Assembly (NCBI GenBank): GCA_024644125.1
Contig: JAHELQ010000290.1
Span: 1 to 6,877 of the forward strand
From: Candidatus Aminicenantota bacterium
GTDB lineage: Bacteria > Acidobacteriota > Aminicenantia > UBA2199
Direction: 5' to 3'
DNA length: 6,877 nucleotides
Shown here in pieces: positions 1 through 5,942 of the stretch (position 1 is the first letter of the stretch; every line of letters starts with the position of its first letter). Both the position numbers and the translations under genes were made by a program. The notes under the pieces were generated by a model. It did not search any database. It was not told the origin of the DNA and worked only from the letters and a program-made list of their open reading frames with translations.

Positions 1-225
1 TCTACTTATACGGAGTTATTCACTAAATTGAAGCAGCGGGTAAAAAAAGCCAACAGCCAGGGTGGAGATTTCTACAAAAACCAATTGGCGGAAAAAGGTA
101 AAAAATTCTTAAGTCTCGTCATGGAAGCGGAATCCTCAAAAGCCATCACCACCAGCCACGCCCTGAGTATTCTGAACATCCAATTAAAGCACTACCCCAG
201 GATTATCGAATTGCTCTACGAATAA
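1..225 (+). CDS. C-terminal end of an ImmA/IrrE-type (probably XRE-fused) antitoxin-like protein, partial
   Basis: The frame is open from the first base, so the gene begins outside the window; 74 codons remain before TAA at 223-225. The visible part contains GGDFYKNQLAEKGKKFLSLV followed by a short helical segment (SHALSILNIQLKHYPRIIEL). This layout resembles the C-terminal tail of HTH-XRE/ImmA-IrrE metallopeptidase fusions, in which a 'GG-x-FY-x-x-QL' segment precedes a region ending in a 'xxLgvk' helix. The HExxH metallopeptidase motif and the HTH would lie upstream and cannot be seen. In such pairs the protein acts as antitoxin and autorepressor for the next gene, here a DUF4411 PIN-like toxin starting 6 nt after the stop. 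The assignment rests on remembered family pattern plus neighbour, so it is moderately sure. Confidence 0.6.
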   Translation, partial: STYTELFTKLKQRVKKANSQGGDFYKNQLAEKGKKFLSLVMEAESSKAITTSHALSILNIQLKHYPRIIELLYE

Positions 226-231
226 CATCCG

Positions 232-739
232 ATGATTTATTGCATTGACACGAGCGCTCTCATCGACCTTGACCGCGATTATTCCCTCGACGTATTTCCT
301 TCCTTATGGGAGAAGCATAGCGTTGGGTTAGTAGAAGAAAGGCGACTTGTGGCGACTGAAGAAATAAAGACTGAGCTGCAAAAGCAAGATGATGATTTAT
401 ACAGATGGCTGAAGAATCATTGCAAACAAATGTTCTACCCCACCACTTCCCCGGTTATGGCGAAGGTAGGGGAAATCCTATCTCAATACAAAAACCTTGT
501 CAATCCTGAAAAACCAGACAAAAACCATGCCGACCCCGTTCGTAATAGCTCTCGCGCTGGAAGCTCCAAATCTCTTCAAAAATGTTTCCAGTACGGAGGA
601 GATCATGGTCATCACTCACGAAAAATTCACCCACAACCTAAACGGCCCCAAAATGCCCGACATATGTAGGCAATACAAACTTAAAGTCGGTAAACTGATT
701 CAACTATTCAAACCCGAAAAATGGAAAATCGGGATTTAG
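232..739 (+). pseudogene. DUF4411 / PIN-like toxin nuclease, frameshifted
   Basis: The ATG at 232 follows the upstream stop by 6 nt with no clear Shine-Dalgarno, which suggests translational coupling. The N-terminus YCIDTSALIDLD carries the first PIN acidic residue (D6); E44/E48 in EEIKTEL and D101 in HADP are further acidic positions. At the C run 534-537 the frame shifts. The original frame then runs on with unrelated residues to 669, while the +2 frame continues the family pattern (PFVIALALE, then VITHEKF) to TAG at 737-739. Removing one C gives an uninterrupted 168-aa protein, close to the usual DUF4411 length. As written, the product loses the C-terminal part of the PIN fold, so a nuclease toxin would probably be inactive. 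A sequencing or assembly error in the C run cannot be excluded. DUF4411 proteins are known partners of XRE/ImmA-type antitoxins. Confidence 0.78.
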
Positions 740-747
740 GGAAAATC

Positions 748-784
748 GAGGGGACAGGCTGATCGCTCGTCGGAGTAAGATTTC
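748..784 (+). repeat. Dispersed repeat, copy 1 (left arm degraded)
   Basis: From 750 to 784 this matches copy 3 (5677-5711) at 34 of 35 positions; the single difference is C/T after GGGGACAGGCTGAT. It has the right hairpin arm CAGGCT and the tail GCTCGTCGGAGTAAGATTTC. The left arm AGCCTG present in copies 2 and 3 is missing. It starts 8 bases after the stop of the broken toxin gene and marks the left border of the ietAS region. Confidence 0.85.
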
Positions 785-956
785 CCGGATAATTTTATGT
801 AACGTCGGTCGAACCGGGCTTCGTTCAAATACATATTCCGGCAGAAGATCCTCAAATTTGAAGATTTGTCTCTAGAGTCGCTGCTCGAACCAGCCATCGA
901 AGACAATAATCAACGCATACTGGAGGACAAACACTTCACAAAAAACTCCCAAAACA
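785..956. other. Intergenic stretch; possible coding remnant, no gene called
   Basis: No ORF with a credible start lies between repeat copy 1 and the ietAS promoter. One plus-strand frame is open from 803 to 976 (57 codons, stop TGA at 974-976) and reads like protein in its middle part (RQKILKFEDLSLESLLE, then an acidic stretch). It has no ATG and no ribosome binding site. It could be the tail of a displaced gene or chance. I recognise no family. Confidence 0.35.
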
Positions 957-982
957 AAAATTTCAAAATAATTTGAAATTTT
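957..982 (+). promoter_or_regulatory. Operator-like perfect inverted repeat upstream of ietA
   Basis: Arms AAAATTTCAAA (957-967) and TTTGAAATTTT (972-982) are exact reverse complements, 11 bp each, with the 4-nt centre ATAA. It ends two bases before the TATAAT box, so it covers the -35 and spacer region. That is the usual place for a repressor operator. It is AT-rich and not followed by a T run, so it does not look like a terminator. No regulator gene is visible beside it. Confidence 0.6.
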
Positions 983-990
983 GCTATAAT
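962..990 (+). promoter_or_regulatory. Sigma70-type promoter for the ietA-ietS operon
   Basis: A perfect -10 box TATAAT lies at 985-990 and is preceded by TGC, giving an extended -10 (TGn). A weak -35 candidate TTCAAA (962-967, 4 of 6 consensus bases) sits at 17-bp spacing inside the inverted repeat. Transcription would start near 997, about 63 nt before the ietA ATG. A second, weaker symmetry (TATAATA 985-991 with TATTATA 1005-1011) spans the likely start point. Confidence 0.6.
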
Positions 991-1028
991 ACCAATATAA
1001 AAATTATTATAACTGAAGGAACATACAT

Positions 1029-1106
1029 ATGAAGGATTGCCCGATCCAGGAGGACGATAATGGCAACTGCAGATCAATTAAAATCCTTGATCCGCTCTCA
1101 TTTTAG
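1029..1106 (+). CDS. Possible 25-aa leader peptide overlapping the ietA start
   Basis: ATG at 1029 is preceded by GAAGGA (1015-1020) at 8-nt spacing, a better site than many real small genes have. The frame runs 25 codons, beginning MKDCPIQEDDNGNC, to TAG at 1104-1106. It overlaps the first 47 nt of ietA in another frame, and the ietA Shine-Dalgarno AGGAGG lies inside its codons 7-9. Its translation could therefore hinder or help ribosome entry at ietA. No homologue is recognised. The alternative is that ATG 1029 is accidental and only the ietA start is used. Confidence 0.35.
   Translation: MKDCPIQEDDNGNCRSIKILDPLSF
1048..1053 (+). promoter_or_regulatory. Shine-Dalgarno site fixing the ietA start
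   Basis: AGGAGG with 6-nt spacing to ATG 1060 is a consensus site. The ietA frame has an in-frame TGA at 1030-1032, so no longer start exists except between there and 1060, and no other ATG is present in that interval. Confidence 0.8.
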
Positions 1107-2031
1107 CCAGGAGACGGAGCGTTTCTATACAATTGCATTACAAGTCGCGGCACATGAGGCCAGGCAGGGCCACAGCGCACTAGCTCATGATATAAAGACA
1201 ATGGTCGATTCTGAACGGAAAAAAGGCGGACCTCGGATATTGACATTCCCACAGGATCTACGCGGACTTGTACTAACAGAAGAGCCTGAAGCCTCAAGAG
1301 TATCCCTTGTTATTCCCCAATTGCTTCAAGATCGGATCAACCGGATAATTCATGAATACAGAAAGAAGGAAAAGTTAAAATCATTCGGGTTGAAGCACCG
1401 CCGTAAAATCCTCTTGATTGGGCCTCCCGGAACAGGCAAAACCATGACAGCTCAAGTTTTGGCAAAAGAGCTTCACCTCTCCTTGCATACTATCCAGATG
1501 GACCGGCTCGTAACTAAATTTATGGGAGAAACCAGCGCCAAGCTACGCCAAATCTTCGATTTAATGCCACAAGAACATGGAGTCTACTTGTTCGACGAAT
1601 TCGACGCCATTGGAGGAGAACGTTCATTGGATAACGACGTTGGGGAGATGCGACGTGTTCTGAACGCATTCCTTCAATTCATCGAACAGGACACCTCAGA
1701 CAGTTTGATTGTGGCTGCCACCAACAATCCCAAACTACTCGATCACGCTCTCCTGCGCCGGTTTGATGATATCCTGTATTATGACAAACCTGAAGAGGAC
1801 GAACGCAAACAATTGATTGCCAATATTCTGGGTACGTTCAAACAGAAAGACTTTTCCTGGAAGACAGTGATCGAAGAAAGTGAAGGCCTCAGCCATTCGG
1901 AAATCGATCAAGCGTGCCGCGATGCAATCAAAAACGCGATTTTGTCCGACCAAGAAAACGTTTCAGCAAGCGAACTTTTATTCCCCATCCGAAACCGCCA
2001 GGAAGCCCGGAAAGGGTTTATTAATAAGTAA
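1060..2031 (+). CDS. ietA: AAA+ ATPase of an IetAS-type system
   Basis: This 323-aa protein has an N-terminal helical region (about 1-80) with the family-like stretch HFSQETERFYTIALQVAAHE, then a single AAA+ module. Walker A is GPPGTGKT (121-128), Walker B VYLFDEFD (175-182, catalytic D179-E180), sensor 1 is around N222 in ATNNP, and an arginine-finger-like pair is R233-R234 in LLRRFDD. The C-terminal helical lid covers about 245-300. No membrane segment is seen, so it should be cytosolic. It lies 2 nt before a subtilisin-like protease gene. That ATPase-plus-S8-protease pair is the hallmark of IetAS, first described as a plasmid stability/incompatibility locus (ATPase IetA, protease IetS) and later listed as anti-phage. 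The ATPase probably controls or presents substrates to the protease; that role is inferred. Confidence 0.85.
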   Translation: MATADQLKSLIRSHFSQETERFYTIALQVAAHEARQGHSALAHDIKTMVDSERKKGGPRILTFPQDLRGLVLTEEPEASRVSLVIPQLLQDRINRIIHEYRKKEKLKSFGLKHRRKILLIGPPGTGKTMTAQVLAKELHLSLHTIQMDRLVTKFMGETSAKLRQIFDLMPQEHGVYLFDEFDAIGGERSLDNDVGEMRRVLNAFLQFIEQDTSDSLIVAATNNPKLLDHALLRRFDDILYYDKPEEDERKQLIANILGTFKQKDFSWKTVIEESEGLSHSEIDQACRDAIKNAILSDQENVSASELLFPIRNRQEARKGFINK

Positions 2032-2033
2032 TA

Positions 2034-4550
2034 ATGAAGATAAAAAAAAGATTACCCCACCTGACTCTTGGAAACGACTCATATTCGGAAGAATTCTTCA
2101 CAAGCAATCGTCAAAGGGGAGCCGAAAAAAGAATTCCCCCCCGCGATCGTTTTATGCACGCTGAGTTTCTTAAGAAAAAATTTCTCAAAGCATGGGAAGA
2201 GGGCGAAAGAGAAATTTTGCAATTTCAAGTCCAAAGAAATGGGATATACATTGAATTTAAAGGAGAACCCGGCTATGATCTTATCACAAAAAGTCTTGAA
2301 GACTTGAAATCAAATAAAATAAGGCTTTGTAATATAAGAACTGAATCAGAATTTGTTCACAACGATGATACCGGGGAAGAAGAAAAAAAATCTGTTATTT
2401 ATGCGACTGTTTTCGTATCAAATGATAAAAAAAATTTTTTCCTAAAAAAACTGATCGATTACGCAGAGAAAGAGTCTAAATCCAATAATCCCAAAAACGC
2501 CGATTTAATCAATGGAATTTCAGATCTATGCAAGGCGCTTCTAGTTGAATCATTCTGGCTAGATGATTGTAATTTAATTCCTGAAGATGATCCCGAGTGG
2601 ATCGAAGTCTGGCTAAGCAGCCAAAATAAACACATTATTGAACGTTTTGATAATCTCCTCGCTCAAATTCAAATCACATCCAGTAAAGGGATATTACTAT
2701 TCCCGGAGCGAGCTGTCAAAATCATATTTGCCAATCGAGCTCAATTAGAAAATCTTTCGCGCCATTCAGATGATATTGCAGAATATCGCAAAGCAAAAGA
2801 CACAGCAGATTTTTTTACCGGATTGAAGCCTGAGGAACAGGCTGAATGGGTCGATAGCCTTGTAAAACGATTGCAAGTAGATCAAGATTCAATTGTTTCT
2901 GTATGCATTCTTGATACAGGAGTCAATTGTGGTCACAAGCTTCTAGCTCCAGTCCTCAAAAATAGTGATTGCCATACTGTCAGGGATGAATGGAAGACGC
3001 ACGATCATGACGGACACGGTACCCTTATGGCAGGTACTGCAACCTATGGCGATCTTCTCGAAATTCTTAAAGGGAATGAAATCCATAAACAAAAGCATTT
3101 ATTGGAATCTGTAAAAATTCTTCCTGACAAGGACAAGAATTCTTCAGAATTATGGGGAGATATCACTCAACAAGGAATAAGCCGGGCAGAAATCTCAGAG
3201 CCTCAGCGAAAACGTATCATCTGTATGGCTATAACCTGCGATGATACGCGCGATAGAGGCAGGCCGACCTCATGGTCCGCTGCTCTAGACCAGGTTATCT
3301 CTGGTGCAGAAGAGGAAAATAGAGAAAGACGATTTGTAATAATAAGCTCTGGAAATATCTCTGATCAAAACCAATATGGAGATTATCCTAACTCCCAAAT
3401 TAACGATTCTATCCATGATCCAGGCCAAGCATGGAACGCTTTAACTGTAGGCTCATTCACCAAATTGGATTCCATTACTGATCCGACATTTTCTGGGTAT
3501 AAACCTCTAGCTCCTCGAAACGGACTCTCCCCTTTCACTACGACATCACTTACCTGGGAAGATAAATGGCCCATCAAGCCCGAAATAGTCATGGAAGGCG
3601 GAAATCTGGGAAAAGATGAAAACGGCTTTATTTCTGAATGCGCAGATTTATCAATTTTGTCAACATATTACAAACCGAGTGACCGACAATTCGAATATAT
3701 TAATATGACCAGCGCAAGTACCGCTCAAGCCGCATGGCTTGCAGCACAAATTCAAGTCCGCTACCCGGAATATTGGCCTGAAACAATCCGTGCACTCATG
3801 ATCCACTCATCCGAATGGTCAGAAACGCTCAAAGACCAATTCCTAAAAAATTCATCAAATAAAACTGACAGAAAAAAATTATTGCGTATATGTGGATATG
3901 GAATTCCAAATCTTGACCGTGCTTTATATAGCGCTTCAAATTCATTAACATTAATCTCTCAGGCAGAGCTCCAGCCCTTTGAACACAAAGGCAATAGAAA
4001 CCATACAAAAGACATGCACTTTTATGAATTACCCTGGCCCAAAGATATCTTACTACATTTACCAGCTAAGACAAAAGTTAAAATGCGGATAACTCTTTCA
4101 TACTTTATCGAGCCGGGGCCTGGAGAAATGGGTTGGAAAGATAGATATCGCTACGCTTCATTTGCATTACGCTTCGATGTCAACTCTCCAGAGGAGACAA
4201 AAGAGGAATTTGTAAAAAGAATAAATGTGGCAGCGAGAATGGAAGACGAAGTACATCCGGGAACCAGGAGTTCTGCGGACCATTGGTTTTTGGGCGCACA
4301 TGCCCGGGACAAAGGCTCTATTCATTCCGATATTTGGGAAGGGAGCGCTCAAGAACTCGCCACCTCAAATCTGATCGCAATCTCACCCATGATTGGATGG
4401 TGGCGAGAACGCAGCCATTTAGGAAAATGCGAAAGAAAGACAAGATACTCACTAGTTGTATCAATTTCAATTCCCGAACAAGAGATCGATATTTATACGC
4501 CCGTTGCCAAAATGATTACGCCCTCTATTCCTATTCCTATCAAAGATTAA
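2034..4550 (+). CDS. ietS: Subtilisin-like (S8) serine protease of an IetAS-type system
   Basis: This 838-aa protein has no signal peptide, unlike secreted subtilases, so it should act in the cytosol. The N-terminal region (about 1-275) has family-like pieces: LPHLTL near the start, PPRDRFMHAEFL (35-46) and VIYATVFVSN (121-130). These support the ATG at 2034 over the internal Met at residue 41. The S8 domain (about 285-640) shows D294 in ILDTGVN, H328 in DGHGT, oxyanion N441 in SSGN, and S560 in MTSASTAQAA. The serine motif departs from the classical GTSMAAP but the triad is complete. A C-terminal region (about 650-838) is probably beta-rich and substrate- or partner-binding. It starts 2 nt after ietA with no strong ribosome site, suggesting coupled translation and fixed stoichiometry. 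The gene is visibly more A-rich than ietA, with several A7-A8 tracts near its 5' end. Confidence 0.87.
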   Translation: MKIKKRLPHLTLGNDSYSEEFFTSNRQRGAEKRIPPRDRFMHAEFLKKKFLKAWEEGEREILQFQVQRNGIYIEFKGEPGYDLITKSLEDLKSNKIRLCNIRTESEFVHNDDTGEEEKKSVIYATVFVSNDKKNFFLKKLIDYAEKESKSNNPKNADLINGISDLCKALLVESFWLDDCNLIPEDDPEWIEVWLSSQNKHIIERFDNLLAQIQITSSKGILLFPERAVKIIFANRAQLENLSRHSDDIAEYRKAKDTADFFTGLKPEEQAEWVDSLVKRLQVDQDSIVSVCILDTGVNCGHKLLAPVLKNSDCHTVRDEWKTHDHDGHGTLMAGTATYGDLLEILKGNEIHKQKHLLESVKILPDKDKNSSELWGDITQQGISRAEISEPQRKRIICMAITCDDTRDRGRPTSWSAALDQVISGAEEENRERRFVIISSGNISDQNQYGDYPNSQINDSIHDPGQAWNALTVGSFTKLDSITDPTFSGYKPLAPRNGLSPFTTTSLTWEDKWPIKPEIVMEGGNLGKDENGFISECADLSILSTYYKPSDRQFEYINMTSASTAQAAWLAAQIQVRYPEYWPETIRALMIHSSEWSETLKDQFLKNSSNKTDRKKLLRICGYGIPNLDRALYSASNSLTLISQAELQPFEHKGNRNHTKDMHFYELPWPKDILLHLPAKTKVKMRITLSYFIEPGPGEMGWKDRYRYASFALRFDVNSPEETKEEFVKRINVAARMEDEVHPGTRSSADHWFLGAHARDKGSIHSDIWEGSAQELATSNLIAISPMIGWWRERSHLGKCERKTRYSLVVSISIPEQEIDIYTPVAKMITPSIPIPIKD

Positions 4551-4706
4551 AATTGAATCGCCCCAAATAAAGACCTGGATTTATGATTAATACCTGGATT
4601 GAATGGATTCTTGTGGAGATAGGTAATTAAAATCTTAAACAGAGCAACCAATCATCACAATCCTCTTCGCAGCAGCGATTCATCGTCGATGAAACCTTCG
4701 TGTGAG
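4551..4706. other. Spacer after ietS with a short dyad
   Basis: No gene is visible. A 15-nt exact dyad, TTCATCG-T-CGATGAA, lies at 4679-4693; its centre is too short for a good hairpin, so it is more like a protein site or chance. ACCTGGATT occurs twice (near 4572 and 4590). I see no intrinsic terminator for the ietAS operon. Confidence 0.35.
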
Positions 4707-4732
4707 GAGCCTGGGGACAGGCTGATCGCTCG
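4707..4732 (+). repeat. Dispersed repeat, copy 2 (tail missing)
   Basis: This matches copy 3 at 25 of 26 bases from GAGCCTG through GCTCG, then diverges. It contains the complete hairpin AGCCTG (4708-4713), GGGA loop (4714-4717), CAGGCT (4718-4723). It stops one base before the stop codon of the minus-strand gene at 4734, so it separates that gene from the ietAS side. Confidence 0.85.
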
Positions 4733-4733
4733 A

Positions 4734-5303
4734 TTATCTCTTCGCTTGAGGAGGGGGGGCGGTAGGCTCAGAGATTTGTTCGACCATATTTCGCAAAGCG
4801 CCGGTCACACCACCTTGTTTTTCTCCCCAACTGACCACAATAATGATAATACTTACTAAAAATATAAGAAACGCCGCGACAATACTCTGGAATACCCCCG
4901 ACCAAAACTGCTTCACAGGAGTGGGTCCTTTCAATTCAAGTATTTTTTTTGCGAATTCGGCTTCACGTTTTTCTAATTCAGCCTCATGTTCCTGAGTGAC
5001 TTCAAATAGAATACCGTCATATTCATTTTCAACCTCTTCAACTTCATTAGCCAGTAAATTATCGGAAAAACGACGGATTAAGTCAATTGCCTGTTTTTCA
5101 TATCCGCTGACAACCGTAGCAAGACAACTTGAGCTATGGAACGAGATTAATTCTTCATCTGTTGGTGTTCTACCTTTTTCTTCTTCAAATTTCTCGATAT
5201 ATTCAACTTTGCATTTTTTATAAATGGCGTAAGCGACCATGCCAATAAAATCATCTTCATCTTTTACAAGTTGGTTGTAAATTTTATTGAATTTTTTAGA
5301 CAA
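4734..5303 (-). CDS. Uncharacterised 189-aa protein with one C-terminal membrane segment
   Basis: The start is TTG at 5303-5301, with a GGA about 9 nt upstream, 6 nt after the preceding gene's stop; no ATG suits the conserved-looking N-terminus better. Residues 1-80 contain the pattern DEDDFIGMVAYAIYKKCKVE and PTDEELISFH, probably helical. About 85-125 is charged, Glu/Lys-rich and coiled-coil-like. About 133-159 (FWSGVFQSIVAAFLIFLVSI onward) is a single transmembrane helix preceded by Lys-Gln. A short tail ends with a proline-rich APPPQAKR. The likely topology is a cytosolic N-terminal domain anchored to the inner membrane. I have a sense of having seen similar small membrane proteins in accessory DNA, but cannot name a family or function. 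Its position beside ietAS suggests a defence-related or mobile-island accessory gene. Confidence 0.72.
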   Translation of the reverse strand: MSKKFNKIYNQLVKDEDDFIGMVAYAIYKKCKVEYIEKFEEEKGRTPTDEELISFHSSSCLATVVSGYEKQAIDLIRRFSDNLLANEVEEVENEYDGILFEVTQEHEAELEKREAEFAKKILELKGPTPVKQFWSGVFQSIVAAFLIFLVSIIIIVVSWGEKQGGVTGALRNMVEQISEPTAPPPQAKR

Positions 5304-5309
5304 TTTAAC

Positions 5310-5588
5310 TTATCCAAATTTTTTATGCGCTTTTTTCCAGGCGTCATTTATTTTTTGGGGGGTTATGCTGGCTGAAGCTTTTTCGACAATCGCCTTTATT
5401 CTGTCTGGCTCAGAGGAGAGAACGTAAGTCGAATTCTTTCCAGTCTTTCGTAAAAGAGCGTCGTTCACCTTTTTTATATCATCATAGGAAATATATCCGG
5501 GAGAGGACGCCCCTTTACTTCGGGACAAAGATTTTACTCTACGTATGACAAGTACATTTTTCGATTTACGCTGAACTGATGCCGACAC
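5310..5588 (-). CDS. Uncharacterised 92-aa basic protein, first gene of the minus-strand module
   Basis: The start is GTG at 5588-5586, preceded on the minus strand by GAGGA about 10 nt upstream, a good ribosome site. The protein is Lys/Ser-rich and basic at its N-terminus (VQRKSKNVLVIRRVKS), followed by GYISYDDIKKVNDALLRKTG and a helical C-terminus ending KKAHKKFG. There is no signal peptide, membrane helix or known motif. It precedes the 189-aa membrane-protein gene by 6 nt, so the two are almost certainly co-transcribed and possibly work together. The size and partner arrangement resemble a toxin-antitoxin or effector-regulator pair, but nothing in the residues shows that. I do not recognise it. 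Confidence 0.62.
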   Translation of the reverse strand: MSASVQRKSKNVLVIRRVKSLSRSKGASSPGYISYDDIKKVNDALLRKTGKNSTYVLSSEPDRIKAIVEKASASITPQKINDAWKKAHKKFG

Positions 5589-5640
5589 TTTTATTCTATC
5601 CTCAAAATTATGTTAACATATGCCGGAATAAACTACAACA
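5589..5640 (-). promoter_or_regulatory. 5' control region of the minus-strand module
   Basis: On the minus strand, reading towards the GTG start, there is a 12-bp perfect palindrome TATGTTAACATA (5609-5620), overlapping a -10-like CATAAT, then the ribosome site. No convincing -35 is seen. The palindrome at a likely promoter could be a regulator site. Confidence is low because it is short and AT-rich. Confidence 0.35.
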
Positions 5641-5670
5641 AAAAACAGTTTTCTTTTTTAGTTTCTTTGA

Positions 5671-5711
5671 GAGCCTGGGGACAGGCTGATTGCTCGTCGG
5701 AGTAAGATTTC
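5671..5711 (+). repeat. Dispersed repeat, copy 3 (most complete)
   Basis: This is the fullest copy: GAGCCTGGGGACAGGCTGAT, then T, then GCTCGTCGGAGTAAGATTTC. The hairpin is AGCCTG (5672-5677), loop GGGA (5678-5681, a GNRA-type tetraloop in RNA), CAGGCT (5682-5687). Its tail supplies GGAG (5699-5702) 9 nt before an ATG at 5712. It bounds the minus-strand module on the right. All three copies face the same way. Confidence 0.88.
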
Positions 5712-5942
5712 ATGCATAGACTGCGCGTGATTACGGATTTGTATCTACTTGTCAACCATCTGTATCATCACGTCAAGCATAAACTGCTTTTGCTGGAACA
5801 TTTTTCCAAAAAAATGACTTATTTGTATCGTCATGTTAAGCATTGGCTGCTTTTTGTCAGGCAGAAACTTCTTTATGTCAAGCAAAGACTGCATCGTGTC
5901 ACTTTTAAGTGTCATCGCCTTATGGATTTTGCACAAAAGTAA
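5712..5942 (+). CDS. Small 76-aa heptad-repeat ORF
   Basis: ATG at 5712 follows a GGAG at 9-nt spacing that belongs to repeat copy 3. After the Met the protein is ten consecutive 7-residue units, with a rough consensus of polar-x-[L/Y]-x-x-[V/I/L/M]-[K/T]. The third position is mostly Leu/Tyr and the sixth is always Val/Ile/Leu/Met, the 3-4 spacing of a coiled coil. It is strongly basic (many His, Lys, Arg) and ends DFAQK. There is no signal peptide or known domain. The opposite strand is also open over 5936-5745 and also reads as heptads, as expected for a 21-bp array, so the coding strand is uncertain. The plus strand is preferred for its start site and full length. It may instead be a non-coding minisatellite. 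Confidence 0.38.
   Translation: MHRLRVITDLYLLVNHLYHHVKHKLLLLEHFSKKMTYLYRHVKHWLLFVRQKLLYVKQRLHRVTFKCHRLMDFAQK
5715..5924 (+). repeat. Diverged 21-bp tandem repeat array, ten units
   Basis: The motif GCAtaaaCTGC-like recurs at 5714, 5777, 5840, 5861 and 5882, with spacings of 63, 63, 21 and 21, all multiples of 21. The unit consensus is roughly CAT-nnn-CTG-CTT-nnT-GTC-AAG. Best-conserved pairs are 5757-5787 with 5820-5850. The units differ a lot by substitution but keep exact length with no indels, which argues that the 7-codon frame has been under selection at some time. Confidence 0.75.

Noticed and set aside
1103..1953. Minus-strand open frames inside ietA (1103-1297 and 1735-1953)
   Set aside because: They lie wholly inside a strongly supported AAA+ gene, have no ribosome sites, and read as shadow frames.
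2155..2157. Later start for ietS at Met41
   Set aside because: The first 40 residues (LPHLTL, PPRDR) resemble the N-terminus expected of the family, and the ATG at 2034 is coupled to the ietA stop.
3383..4352. Minus-strand open frames inside ietS (3383-3592 and 4167-4352)
   Set aside because: They overlap conserved subtilase coding sequence and show no domain or start signal.
4708..4723. Repeat hairpin as a transcription terminator for ietAS or the minus-strand module
   Set aside because: The stem is only 6 bp and neither strand has a T run after it; the same hairpin in copy 3 is not at a convergent gene end.
748..5711. CRISPR array formed by the three repeats
   Set aside because: Copies are about 1 to 4 kb apart with genes between them, not evenly spaced with short unique spacers, and no cas gene is present.
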